NCBI GenBank assembly: GCA_050305515.1
Contig: JBNLFL010000024.1
Coordinates: forward strand, 145,641-209,640
Direction: 5' to 3'
Length of the DNA: 64,000 nucleotides
DNA from: JAFGUB01 sp050305515
GTDB lineage: Bacteria > Campylobacterota > Campylobacteria > Campylobacterales > Sulfurimonadaceae
Each line of letters starts with the position of its first letter. Positions within the stretch are counted from its first letter, which is position 1. The position numbers and the translations under genes were made by a program. The notes under the pieces are model-generated. The model saw only the letters and a list, made by a program, of their open reading frames with translations. It was not told where the DNA came from and ran no database searches. Positions 1 through 8,235 of this stretch are shown in pieces.

Positions 1-1214
1 TGATCTATCAGGGTTTTAAAGAACGTATTACCGATACGATTACTCATACCTTTACACGTGAATATTTCCTGAAGCTTTTCAGTATCAGGAGTAAAAAAAA
101 GCCGCAAACGCTGCTTTTGTACCGAATCGATAATCTCAGTGACATTAATGAACGTCTGGGATATCAAAACGGAGACCGGATTCTTTATTATACGGCTCTT
201 AACATTGATACTTTTTTTCAGGAAAAAGGGATTAAAAAGCCGATTATTGCTCATTTCAAAGGGGGCGATTTTTTGGTGATGTTTGACGGTATTGTTGATG
301 ACAACCGAACGTTGTTTGATCTGTTTTGTGCAAAACTTGCCAATGCGGTCATAGAAAATATCGAACTTAAAAGCAGCGGCGCCATTATCGATACCACGAC
401 TACGGGAAAATTTGAACACCTTGTTGAACGTCTTTTCGAATTGCAGATTGAGTCGCAGCGCCGGCAGATTTTTATTGAAGATGACAAGACTGACCTGAAT
501 GCTCTTGAACATGATGTCATTGAAGCACTGGAGGCAAAACGTCTTTCTATTATGGGCCAAAGAGTCGAAGGAAGTACACTCAAGTTAATTGATGTAGGCT
601 TCAAACTGATCGATAACAACGGCAAACTGATTCATCAAAAACGTTATATGCCGATTCTCTCACGTCTTGGACGCCTTGAAGCGTACGCATTCTTGAAGTT
701 GGATCAACTGATAACGCATGCGACACAGCACCCGGAATTTACTTTCACGATGTCACTCTCATCGGAACTCATCCGAAAAAAGAGTTTCACAGATGAAATG
801 CGACAGCGACTGATGCAAAAACGTATCTCAAATATTGCGATTATTCTTGAAGAGAAAGAGTACTTTCCCAATATACGTCGTTTTGATACCGTCATTCAGA
901 GTTTCAGGGCACTTGGTGTCATTTTTATTCTTGATGGTCTTGGTAGCAATCATACCACCATGCTCTACATGAAAGATCTTCGCGTTGATATGGTACGGTT
1001 TGAAAGCAGTTTCGGCAAGAAGATCAGCGATGAGCGCTATCGGGCTCTTATCGATGGATTCAACAGCGCTGCCCATCAGTTGGGTGTTCAGACATGGATG
1101 CGCCTTCTCGAAGAAGAAGAGGCAGTGCTTTGGGCCCGTAAAATCGGTATAGATGCCATGAGCGGAAACTTTTTTGGTACAATCGCATCCATAGAAACCC
1201 TGGCAAAAGAGTAA
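1..1214 (+). CDS. Degenerate GGDEF-EAL domain protein, 5'-truncated by the window
   Basis: The reading frame is open from the first complete codon at base 3, so the true start lies outside the window. The N-terminal part resembles a GGDEF domain whose signature has decayed to GGDF (in HFKGGDFLVMF). The C-terminal part follows the EAL fold in outline but lacks the EAL/ELL motif and the usual acidic metal ligands. It is therefore probably not an active cyclase or phosphodiesterase and may act as a c-di-GMP sensor or a protein scaffold (inference). It ends 2 bases before queF. Upstream sensor domains, if any, cannot be seen. Confidence 0.75.
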   Translation, partial: IYQGFKERITDTITHTFTREYFLKLFSIRSKKKPQTLLLYRIDNLSDINERLGYQNGDRILYYTALNIDTFFQEKGIKKPIIAHFKGGDFLVMFDGIVDDNRTLFDLFCAKLANAVIENIELKSSGAIIDTTTTGKFEHLVERLFELQIESQRRQIFIEDDKTDLNALEHDVIEALEAKRLSIMGQRVEGSTLKLIDVGFKLIDNNGKLIHQKRYMPILSRLGRLEAYAFLKLDQLITHATQHPEFTFTMSLSSELIRKKSFTDEMRQRLMQKRISNIAIILEEKEYFPNIRRFDTVIQSFRALGVIFILDGLGSNHTTMLYMKDLRVDMVRFESSFGKKISDERYRALIDGFNSAAHQLGVQTWMRLLEEEEAVLWARKIGIDAMSGNFFGTIASIETLAKE

Positions 1215-1216
1215 AA

Positions 1217-1594
1217 ATGAAATACGGCGAAAAGATAATCTCTGAATTTGATGTTGAGAAAGATCTGGAGATCTGGCCTAATGAACACGAACGCAACTAT
1301 CTCATTAAAATGACGCTGCCGGAATTCAGCTGTCTCTGTCCCCGCAGTGGCTATCCTGATTTTGCAACCATTTATCTCGAATATACGCCTGATAAATGGG
1401 TTGTTGAGCTCAAGGCGATCAAGCTTTACATCAACTCATTTAGGGATCGCCATATTTCGCACGAGAACAGTGCCAATGAGATCTACAGTGTTCTTGAATC
1501 GAAACTCAAACCCAAATACATGAAAATCACCGCAGATTTTAATCCGCGCGGTAACGTACATACGGTTGTCGAGATCGACAGCAGCAAAATCTAA
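1217..1594 (+). CDS. queF: NADPH-dependent 7-cyano-7-deazaguanine reductase (preQ0 reductase)
   Basis: Reduces the nitrile of preQ0 to the aminomethyl group of preQ1 in queuosine synthesis for tRNA. At 125 residues it is the short, single-domain QueF type. Visible motifs are the nucleophile cysteine region FSCLCPRSGYPDF and the NADPH/substrate segment ELKAIKLYINSFRDRHISHE, both classic for the family. It starts 2 bases after the preceding gene's stop and its 3' end overlaps the convergent cca gene by 4 bases. No other queuosine gene is nearby. Confidence 0.95.
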   Translation: MKYGEKIISEFDVEKDLEIWPNEHERNYLIKMTLPEFSCLCPRSGYPDFATIYLEYTPDKWVVELKAIKLYINSFRDRHISHENSANEIYSVLESKLKPKYMKITADFNPRGNVHTVVEIDSSKI

Positions 1595-2835
1595 TCACTC
1601 TTTTCCTTCTCTTTTTTTATCCATTCGATTCCCGTTTTCCGGGAGTCGAATGCTCCGTCAAGCTGGGCCTGGAATGCCGCATCAAGTAGTGTCGAAAAGT
1701 GTACTGAAGGTGTGATTCCAAGTTCAATGAGATGACGCCCCTGAAGGATGGGAACAGGCTTTTCATGCCTTACATGTAAGCGTCCGGCATGTTCAAAAAG
1801 GGCAGCTCCGGCGTCACGGTAGGAGGAACGCGGGTCACAGGATGCAATGAGACAGAGATCCGCAATCGTTACATGTAAGGCCATCCTCCGCACAAACCCG
1901 TCATTGGTTTCCATCAGCAGATTTTGATAGTGTGAGAAGAGCTTTAATACCTTTTCATTGAGCCGTTTATCGAAACTGAACGATTCCAGAAACTCCTCGC
2001 ACGTATTTGGATCCGGCATACGGTGTACTAACGCTACTAACAGGAGCGTGAGGGGAGGGTGATGCAATGTGAGTGCATCAAGCATCTTGAGCGTATCTTC
2101 CCACGAGGTGCTCTCAAGCGCTTCGAGCTGGGGAAAAAATCCGACGGCATCCATTGTCTTCATCAGTTTCAAACCTACAGAGGGGCGTGGAGCAAGAAGC
2201 AGCTTTTTCATTTCATCGAAAATACGCTCTTTCGGCAGTTCTGCCAGCGCACCCTCACGATACATATTACGACAAAGTGCTATGAGAGAATCGCTCGCAT
2301 GGAGATGAAACCGTGCCGCAAACTGCAGGGCGCGGAAAAGACGCAGCGGATCTTCGGTAAATGTGTGTGAATCGACGCACTGAAGCCGCCGTTTGCGAAG
2401 ATCATCCAGACCGTTGTAAGGGTCTAGCAGAACGCCGTCTATCAGATCGAAACCCATGGCGTTGATGGTGAAGTCGCGACGTTTCGCGGCAGTGGCAAAA
2501 TCCAGCGTTTCATACGTCGTGACATCGAATCCGCGATGTCCGGAACCGCTTTTATTTTCGGTTCTTGGTTGAGAAAAGTCGATATCAAACCCTTCGAAAG
2601 CCAATTTGATGACGCCGAAACTTTTGCCGACGAGTACCGCTTTGCCATAGGGTGCAAGCCATTTGGATAACTGTTCCAAAGAGGCCAGACGGTAAAGCTC
2701 AAGATCGACGTCTTTGCCCTTGTCGTTGCCCATCAGAATGTCTCTGAGATAGCCTCCCACTACCACGGGGCGTATGCCGTGTGAACGGAGCATGGCGATC
2801 AGCGGATCAAGAACCGCAGGGAGTTTGAGCATCAT
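1591..2835 (-). CDS. cca: CCA-adding enzyme / tRNA nucleotidyltransferase, poly(A) polymerase family
   Basis: Class II nucleotidyltransferase of 414 residues. The head domain carries the VVGGYLRD motif near residue 25 and the metal-binding DVDLELY carboxylates, followed by the RRDFTINAMGFD motif and the EDPLRLFRALQFAARF neck motif. It presumably builds or repairs the CCA end of tRNAs; the one tRNA in this window already encodes CCA, so repair or A-addition is likely (inference). Its ATG overlaps the stop codon of the upstream histidine kinase (TGATG), so it is probably co-transcribed with the two-component pair. It contains two TTACATGTAA copies, each read as Leu-His-Val. Confidence 0.88.
   Translation of the reverse strand: MMLKLPAVLDPLIAMLRSHGIRPVVVGGYLRDILMGNDKGKDVDLELYRLASLEQLSKWLAPYGKAVLVGKSFGVIKLAFEGFDIDFSQPRTENKSGSGHRGFDVTTYETLDFATAAKRRDFTINAMGFDLIDGVLLDPYNGLDDLRKRRLQCVDSHTFTEDPLRLFRALQFAARFHLHASDSLIALCRNMYREGALAELPKERIFDEMKKLLLAPRPSVGLKLMKTMDAVGFFPQLEALESTSWEDTLKMLDALTLHHPPLTLLLVALVHRMPDPNTCEEFLESFSFDKRLNEKVLKLFSHYQNLLMETNDGFVRRMALHVTIADLCLIASCDPRSSYRDAGAALFEHAGRLHVRHEKPVPILQGRHLIELGITPSVHFSTLLDAAFQAQLDGAFDSRKTGIEWIKKEKEKSD
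1770..1779. repeat. TTACATGTAA palindrome (in cca)
   Basis: Perfect copy; in the cca frame it reads Leu-His-Val. Confidence 0.95.
1869..1878. repeat. TTACATGTAA palindrome (in cca)
   Basis: Second copy in cca, 99 bases from the first, also read as Leu-His-Val. Confidence 0.95.
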
Positions 2836-4229
2836 CAGAGGGATGTCAGCGGTGTGATCTCGAAGCTGAAAGTTGATCCCACGCCAATCTGCGAATCGAT
2901 ACGCAACTCAAGATGGTGAAGTTTCAGAATATAATCGACAATGGCAAGCCCCAGACCCATGGAGTTGTCCCAGGTGTTTTTTCGTACGCGGTAAAATTTG
3001 GCCGTGATCTTTTTAAGATCCTCTTCGCTGATTCCCATGCCGTGATCAATAACGCTGATACGGTGCGCATCGAGCGTGACCCTGACATCGTCATGGGAAT
3101 ATTTGATGGCATTGTCAATCAGATTGGTAACAACAAGCTCCAGCATGGTGCGGTCCGCAGTCACCGTAACCGGCACTCCTTCATAAACGATACTGCGCTG
3201 ATGGTATTTGGTATTAAGGTTTTCCACAATGTCCTGAACCATTTCGTTGAGGCTAAAGGTGTGCGGTTTAATGGAAAGGTCATTGTTTTCAAGTTTGACG
3301 GATAGGGCAAGGCGATCAAGCATGGTCGATATCTTCATCGCATTGGCAATAATCTTTTCAAGAAATTTGACCCGTATCTGCTCGGGAGAGTTCGGGTCGT
3401 CACGCAGTGTTTCCGCATAACCGGTGATGGAGGCTATGGGATTTTTGAATTCATGGCTGATAGCCGAGAGAATGTCGTTGCGCTGCTTGTTGATAAGCCG
3501 CAGTTTGGCGGCATGCTTGCGTTTCTGGCGGGCCCGGTTGGCGAGCTTTTTGGCAAGATTCTTGAGCATGATCGAGATCTGGAGAAACTCGTTAAAGTAG
3601 CGGGTTTGCACAACCGCCTGATAGTTCTTGTTTGAAAGCTCTTCAAGATACTGGGTGATCTGATCGATGTCATAACGGATTTTTTTGCTCATCTGGTAGG
3701 GAATAATGATGGAGAGCAGAATGAAAAAAGTGACGGCGAGCGTCATGCGGTACCAGAAAATGTTGAAGCTTCTGAAAACCTCCTCAAGACTCATGGAGAG
3801 GCGCATGTAGAATAGGCGGTCATGAATCTTCAGCGCTTTGGCGACGTAGAGAAAATCGGTTCGGAGGGTATGGGAATAGCGTATGGCCATACCGTAATTT
3901 TCAGATCTGGACATGATGATCTCTTCGCGCGCGGCATGGTTTTCCATCTCGTGACGGTCAAAATCGCTCTCGGCGATAACCACGCCGTCAGCATCAACGA
4001 GTGTCAGGCGAAATTCGCTCCGCGATTTGACCGCTGCGGCGAAGGCATCGTAATCTTCGGTGTTTTCAAGTTGCATGGCCAGCAGGTTGATGCTCTTCTC
4101 CAGCTGGAGTTCGTTGTTGACGATAACAATGTCTTTAAGGGTCAGATAACTGATAAACGAAGCCAGCATCAGCGTGCCGGCAAAGAGGCCCATAAACTTG
4201 ATGAAAAAGAGGTGGTGAATCTTCAGCAA
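2835..4229 (-). CDS. Membrane sensor histidine kinase
   Basis: A 464-residue kinase with membrane segments near residues 8-30 and 160-178 bracketing a periplasmic sensor of about 130 residues, then a HAMP-like linker. The HisKA phospho-acceptor is His259 in SAISHEFKNP. The HATPase domain shows the N box NLIDNAIKYS and the G box GMGLGLAIVDY-like region. It overlaps the response regulator gene upstream by 7 bases, so the two are a cognate pair. The signal sensed cannot be told from the sequence. Confidence 0.9.
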   Translation of the reverse strand: MLKIHHLFFIKFMGLFAGTLMLASFISYLTLKDIVIVNNELQLEKSINLLAMQLENTEDYDAFAAAVKSRSEFRLTLVDADGVVIAESDFDRHEMENHAAREEIIMSRSENYGMAIRYSHTLRTDFLYVAKALKIHDRLFYMRLSMSLEEVFRSFNIFWYRMTLAVTFFILLSIIIPYQMSKKIRYDIDQITQYLEELSNKNYQAVVQTRYFNEFLQISIMLKNLAKKLANRARQKRKHAAKLRLINKQRNDILSAISHEFKNPIASITGYAETLRDDPNSPEQIRVKFLEKIIANAMKISTMLDRLALSVKLENNDLSIKPHTFSLNEMVQDIVENLNTKYHQRSIVYEGVPVTVTADRTMLELVVTNLIDNAIKYSHDDVRVTLDAHRISVIDHGMGISEEDLKKITAKFYRVRKNTWDNSMGLGLAIVDYILKLHHLELRIDSQIGVGSTFSFEITPLTSL

Positions 4230-4897
4230 AGTGTGTAACCTACTCCGCGTACTGTCTTGATATACTCTTTATCCTTACCCGGATCAATCTTCTCTTTAAG
4301 GCGGTTAATGGCGACATTGACAGTGCGATCCTGAAAAATTTCGTCAGTGCCCCAGACGTGATCCAGCAGATAATCGCGGCTGAGAACGATGTTCTGGTTG
4401 TTAATAAGCGTATGGAGCAGATCAAATTCAAGTTTGGTCAGATCGACAGCCGTACCGTCTATGGTGACTTCGCGCGAACCCAGATTGAGGGTGATGTCAC
4501 GATAGCGCAGGTTGCCTTCGCTGTTTCGGCTTTTTGTCCGTTTGAGCAGCGCCTTGATACGTAGCAGCAGCTCCTTGATATTGAAAGGTTTGGTGATGTA
4601 GTCATCTCCGCCTGAGAGAAATCCCTCTTCGATGTCATTCTCCTTGTTCTTGGCGGTCAGATAGATCACCGGGATGTTGATTCCTTTATCGCGCAGTGCG
4701 GCAACAAATTCGCTTCCCTCGGTTCCCGGCAGGTTGCGATCCATGATCAGGAGGTCGATCTTCTCCTCTTCAAGGACATTGGCAAGGTTCTTGGTACTGA
4801 GAAAACCAATACTTTCATACCCCTCTTTTTCAAGATGGTATTCGATCAGTTCGAGGATATCTTCTTCATCTTCTACAACGGCTATGGTCGTGGTCAT
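4223..4897 (-). CDS. OmpR/PhoB-family response regulator
   Basis: A 224-residue two-domain regulator. The receiver domain has the acidic pair near residues 10-12, the phosphorylation site Asp53 in IMDRNLPG, and the conserved Thr/Lys (YLTAK, ITKPF). The C-terminal winged helix contains the typical LTKLEFDLLHTL and RTVNVAINRLKEKI segments of OmpR-type DNA-binding domains. It is the first gene of an operon with the overlapping kinase and cca. A divergent intergenic region of 73 bases separates it from the gene at 4971. Confidence 0.93.
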   Translation of the reverse strand: MTTTIAVVEDEEDILELIEYHLEKEGYESIGFLSTKNLANVLEEEKIDLLIMDRNLPGTEGSEFVAALRDKGINIPVIYLTAKNKENDIEEGFLSGGDDYITKPFNIKELLLRIKALLKRTKSRNSEGNLRYRDITLNLGSREVTIDGTAVDLTKLEFDLLHTLINNQNIVLSRDYLLDHVWGTDEIFQDRTVNVAINRLKEKIDPGKDKEYIKTVRGVGYTLC

Positions 4898-4946
4898 GGT
4901 TCATTTCACTCCAAAAATAGTGCCTTTATTGTAGCTTAGATTGTGT

Positions 4947-4952
4947 TATAAT
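4947..4952 (+). promoter_or_regulatory. -10 element TATAAT upstream of the gene at 4971
   Basis: Perfect TATAAT about 18 bases before the start codon. No good -35 box is visible, which is common for Campylobacterota sigma-70 promoters. On the opposite strand TACAAT (4933 to 4928) may serve the response regulator, making this a divergent promoter region. Confidence 0.5.
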
Positions 4953-4970
4953 TGACTCACAAGGGGTTAC

Positions 4971-5423
4971 ATGCAGGTAATACAACTGCTGATTCTCATC
5001 ATCGCTTTTTCGCTGATATTGGGATTTTTGATATTTTTATATGTCTATCGTCCGGCACAGAAACGTAAAGCTGCAGCTATTGCCGCAGCACAAAAAAAGG
5101 AACCGGATGAACCCGGCATGGTGGGAATTCCAAGTTTTGAACAACTGGTTTCGCAGATTAAAAGAACGGCGAGCAATGAAGTCCAGCTGCGCGACGCGGC
5201 TGAAAAGATTCTGAAATATTACGGCACCATCAAACCGAAGCACGGTGTCGTACCCGATAAAGACTTTCGCCGCTATGCCGAGGTGATTTTTGCCATCTGC
5301 AGTCATCCCAATACCACCAAAGAGCTGGTTTTGATGTTTGACCGCGAACTGGTCAACCGCAATCCCGAGTATGCCCGCGAGATTGACGAAATGCTCAATC
5401 GCGGTCTTTCGGCCCGGGTGTAG
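4971..5423 (+). CDS. Membrane-anchored hypothetical protein
   Basis: 150 residues: one N-terminal membrane helix (about residues 3-25), a basic/Ala-rich linker, then a soluble, probably all-helical domain (about residues 50-150). I do not recognise a named family; it looks like a conserved small Campylobacterota protein. Its 3' end overlaps the convergent 57-residue membrane protein gene by 29 bases. Preceded by a TATAAT box. Confidence 0.7.
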   Translation: MQVIQLLILIIAFSLILGFLIFLYVYRPAQKRKAAAIAAAQKKEPDEPGMVGIPSFEQLVSQIKRTASNEVQLRDAAEKILKYYGTIKPKHGVVPDKDFRRYAEVIFAICSHPNTTKELVLMFDRELVNRNPEYAREIDEMLNRGLSARV

Positions 5424-5568
5424 TTTCGTCCTCATCATGCTCCTGCGACGGTTTATAGTCGTAGAGATACCATAAGTACCCCATCATCAGAAAAAGTGAG
5501 AGCAGAAAGAAAAAGTTTGGCAGCAGTGCCGGGTTGATGATGCTCTGCGCGGTTTCATTGACATCCAT
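5395..5568 (-). CDS. Small single-pass membrane protein, 57 residues
   Basis: A short gene. Its ATG overlaps the stop of the DUF3108 gene as TAATG, and the end of that gene (Lys-Lys-Glu-Glu-Glu codons) supplies a strong GGAGGAGG ribosome-binding site, which argues for real, coupled translation. The product has a short polar N-terminus, one hydrophobic segment (about residues 15-36, ending LWYLYDYKP) and an acidic tail. Convergent overlap of 29 bases with the gene ending at 5423. Function unknown. Confidence 0.65.
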   Translation of the reverse strand: MDVNETAQSIINPALLPNFFFLLSLFLMMGYLWYLYDYKPSQEHDEDETTPGPKDRD

Positions 5569-6368
5569 TATTCCTCCTCCTTTTTCCAGATACGGTAGCC
5601 GTGAATATCACCAAAAAGCAGTACGTCTTTAAGCATCGCTTCGCGAATCAGCAGCGTGTCGTCGAGATTGATGTAAAGTTCGCCTTTATCACTTTTGAAG
5701 ATGTCCTGATTAATCACGACCGTAATAAGACGGTTATCGTTTTGGGGCATCAGGTGTGAGAGTTCCTGACGTTTGGCGCCGGCCGGATTGGTAACGAGCA
5801 CTTCACCTTTTTTGTTGCTGCCGCCCACGGCATGAATGACGCGGCTGTCACCTTCATTCATCGATCCCAGCAGGGTTCTCACATTGAAAAAGAGCGAAAG
5901 CAGGTCATAGGGTGCGTAGTAATCGAGTTCTTTCATTGAGTAGCGTTTTACGGTTTTTGGCGTTTCGACAATCTTGAACGTTTTGATGTCGAAATGGCTC
6001 TCTTGGACGTATTTCTCTTTGAGGCGGTGCTCTTCCACCCGTTTTTCATCCGGATACATCACGAAAAAAGTCTGGTTGTAGTAGTGATCGGAACTTCGGG
6101 TGATCTTGTAGAGTTCCGGAGAGAGCGTTCCCTCCTTGATAATGCCGAAACTCTCATGAATTTCGCGGCGATGGCTGCCGAGATTCGCCGCTTCGCCAGT
6201 AAGCCCGGCATCCACACGGATGGCATAACGATTATCCTGCTGCCAGAAATAGACATCGGCTTCACCGATCTTTCCGAAAATGGAAAAGGTGACGTCATAA
6301 TGTGCGGAAATCGCCTGCCCCCAGAGTGTATGGACCGAAAAGATCATGATGAATAAAATAAATCGCAT
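5568..6368 (-). CDS. DUF3108-like exported protein
   Basis: 266 residues with a cleavable signal peptide (about residues 1-17). The beta-rich mature part begins with a segment like SAHYDVTFSIFGKIGEADV, the typical opening of DUF3108 envelope proteins. It is translationally coupled to the downstream 57-residue membrane protein. Divergently placed from the NUDIX gene; the shared intergenic region contains one TTACATGTAA copy. The role of DUF3108 proteins is not established; a periplasmic or outer-membrane role is inferred from the signal peptide. Confidence 0.7.
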   Translation of the reverse strand: MRFILFIMIFSVHTLWGQAISAHYDVTFSIFGKIGEADVYFWQQDNRYAIRVDAGLTGEAANLGSHRREIHESFGIIKEGTLSPELYKITRSSDHYYNQTFFVMYPDEKRVEEHRLKEKYVQESHFDIKTFKIVETPKTVKRYSMKELDYYAPYDLLSLFFNVRTLLGSMNEGDSRVIHAVGGSNKKGEVLVTNPAGAKRQELSHLMPQNDNRLITVVINQDIFKSDKGELYINLDDTLLIREAMLKDVLLFGDIHGYRIWKKEEE

Positions 6369-6388
6369 GCAGGCTCCTTGAAAGGGTA

Positions 6389-6394
6389 TTATAC
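6389..6394 (-). promoter_or_regulatory. -10 element TATAAT for the DUF3108 gene
   Basis: Reads GGTATAATAC on the minus strand, 21 bases before the start codon at 6368. The palindrome at 6398-6407 lies 3 bases upstream of this box, inside the spacer where a bound protein would block RNA polymerase. On the plus strand the extended -10 TGCTATCAT at 6410-6418 may drive the NUDIX gene. Confidence 0.5.
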
Positions 6395-6397
6395 CGC

Positions 6398-6407
6398 TTA
6401 CATGTAA
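6398..6407. repeat. TTACATGTAA palindrome (divergent promoter region)
   Basis: Lies 3 bases upstream of the TATAAT box of the DUF3108 gene. Confidence 0.95.
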
Positions 6408-6444
6408 TCTGCTATCATGTTATAACACAAACGGAGGGTGCGTT

Positions 6445-7017
6445 ATGAAACTCGATCGTGATTCGATAGCTGTATCGGAACTTGAGAATCCGCAGTTTGT
6501 CAAACCGATACGGATTCACTACCGTCAAAACGGCGAGCCGCGCAGCTGGGAAGCGGTCAAGAGCCATGACAGTGTCGCTATTTTGCTCTACCACCGCACG
6601 CGCGAGGCTTTTGTTCTGGTCAAACAGTTCCGTCCGCCGGTCTATATGAACGATAAGACGCATCTGCATACCTATGAACTCTGCGCGGGGATCATCGACA
6701 AGGATATTTCGCTCGAAGCGATCGCCCGTGAGGAGATCCTTGAGGAGTGCGGCTATAACGTGCCGTTAGAAGAGCTTGAGAAAGTGAGCAGTTTCTTTAT
6801 CAATGTCGGGGTTTCCGGAGCCAAACAGCATCTCTATTTCGCCACGGTTGACGAGAGCATGCGCGAAGGCGAAGGCGGCGGCGTGCACACGGAATATATC
6901 GAACTGGAGTACCTGCCGGTCTCCGAAGCGCGTGCATTTGTCTTTGACGAGCGCCGGGCCAAGACGCCGGGATTGATGTTTGCCTTTTACTGGTTTTTCG
7001 AGCAGACGGGACACTAA
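6445..7017 (+). CDS. NUDIX hydrolase, NUDT14-like nucleotide-sugar diphosphatase
   Basis: 190 residues. The NUDIX box is at about residues 90-112, ending AREEILEECGY. The segment after it (NVGVSGAKQHLYFATV) and the order of motifs resemble NUDT14, a UDP-glucose/ADP-sugar pyrophosphatase, more than other NUDIX groups. It probably splits an NDP-sugar to sugar-1-phosphate plus NMP. Position just upstream of the glucosylglycerate genes makes control of the NDP-glucose pool a plausible role (inference). Good ribosome-binding site (GGAGGG) 8 bases before ATG. Confidence 0.82.
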   Translation: MKLDRDSIAVSELENPQFVKPIRIHYRQNGEPRSWEAVKSHDSVAILLYHRTREAFVLVKQFRPPVYMNDKTHLHTYELCAGIIDKDISLEAIAREEILEECGYNVPLEELEKVSSFFINVGVSGAKQHLYFATVDESMREGEGGGVHTEYIELEYLPVSEARAFVFDERRAKTPGLMFAFYWFFEQTGH

Positions 7018-7020
7018 CGC

Positions 7021-7374
7021 ATGAAGCTCGAAGATCCGCTTGCCTTTTTTTCACTGCTGAATGAATCGCGGCTTGAACGCTTTATTGCCGAAAAGCGTTT
7101 TAACGGCTATCAGGGCAATCTGCTGCGTGAGGCGATGATACAGGCTCACGGGAGCGAACCCGATATGGACAAAATCAACGCCGCATTCTCGATGCTGCAG
7201 CAGTTTGAAGCGACGAAAAAAGAGCGTGAAATGCGCGAATGGGCCGACGCACTGATCCGTGCAGAGCAGACACAGGCACAACCGGCGCCGCAACCATGGA
7301 AAAAATATGAGAAATTCGTACGTTACGGCCTGCTTGTCCTACTGCTTGCATTGCTCCTCAAAGGGCTGGGCTAA
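7021..7374 (+). CDS. Tail-anchored hypothetical protein
   Basis: 117 residues starting 3 bases after the NUDIX stop, so co-transcribed with it. The first 80 residues are helical and charged, followed by a Pro/Gln-rich linker and a single C-terminal hydrophobic helix (about residues 98-115), the layout of a tail-anchored inner-membrane protein. I recognise no family. Confidence 0.65.
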   Translation: MKLEDPLAFFSLLNESRLERFIAEKRFNGYQGNLLREAMIQAHGSEPDMDKINAAFSMLQQFEATKKEREMREWADALIRAEQTQAQPAPQPWKKYEKFVRYGLLVLLLALLLKGLG

Positions 7375-7443
7375 CAGCGTGTTTGAACAAAAATTAGCCA
7401 CTTCGGGCGGCATTCCTAATACGATTTATTATACACTAGGGGG

Positions 7444-8235
7444 ATGAAACCTTCAGCTATACCAGAGTGTGTCATTGTTTTTACCGATCTTGACGGCACA
7501 CTGCTTGATCACCATACCTACCATTTTGATGCGGCAGGCGAAATGCTCGCTTATCTCAAGTCGCACGACATTCCCCTGATTCTGGTTACCAGCAAAACCG
7601 CTTCGGAAGTACTGATGCTTCAGAAAAAACTGGGCATTGAGGCGCCGTTTGTTGTCGAAAACGGCGCGGGCATCGTGATTCCGGATGGATCCGGTTGCAC
7701 TACGATCGCGCTTGGACGCGGTTATGAAGAGATACGCACGTGCTTTCTTGCGTATGCAAAACATTTCAGCATGCGCGGTTTTGGCGATATGGATGTTGAA
7801 GCGGTGATGGCGCTGACGGGTCTTGATGCCGCGCGCGCTGAAATGTCCAAGACGCGCGGATACAGTGAACCGTTTCTTTTCGAGGGAACGTCTGAAGCAT
7901 TTGAGGCCTTGCAGGCCATGGCACTCAGGGACGGTCTGCGCATTGTCAGGGGAGGGCGGTTTTACCATCTCATTGAAGCCTCTCTCGACAAGGCGGTGGC
8001 AGTCAAACGTCTTCGGGAGCATTTTGAAAAGCTTCACGGCCGACCCTGCGTCTCACTCGCACTCGGTGACAGCGAAAACGATCTGGGTATGCTCGGCTGT
8101 GTGACACAGCCGATTCTGATACCCAAAAGCGACGGCAGTTTCATGCCCTGCGACGTGCCGAATCTCATCCGTGCGCCATATCCGGGTCCGAAGGGATGGA
8201 ACGCAGCACTGAAGGAGTGGTTTGATGGGCACTAA
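7444..8235 (+). CDS. HAD phosphatase, mannosyl/glucosyl-3-phosphoglycerate phosphatase type
   Basis: 263 residues of the HAD-IIB group. Motif I is FTDLDGTLLD near residue 15, motif II is VTSK near residue 50, the substrate segment is PFVVENGAGI, and motif IV is GDSENDLGML. This pattern matches MpgP/YedP enzymes, which dephosphorylate mannosyl- or glucosyl-3-phosphoglycerate to the compatible solute. The adjoining GpgS-like synthase suggests glucosyl-3-phosphoglycerate as substrate (inference). The glycerate kinase gene overlaps its 3' end by 11 bases. Confidence 0.82.
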   Translation: MKPSAIPECVIVFTDLDGTLLDHHTYHFDAAGEMLAYLKSHDIPLILVTSKTASEVLMLQKKLGIEAPFVVENGAGIVIPDGSGCTTIALGRGYEEIRTCFLAYAKHFSMRGFGDMDVEAVMALTGLDAARAEMSKTRGYSEPFLFEGTSEAFEALQAMALRDGLRIVRGGRFYHLIEASLDKAVAVKRLREHFEKLHGRPCVSLALGDSENDLGMLGCVTQPILIPKSDGSFMPCDVPNLIRAPYPGPKGWNAALKEWFDGH

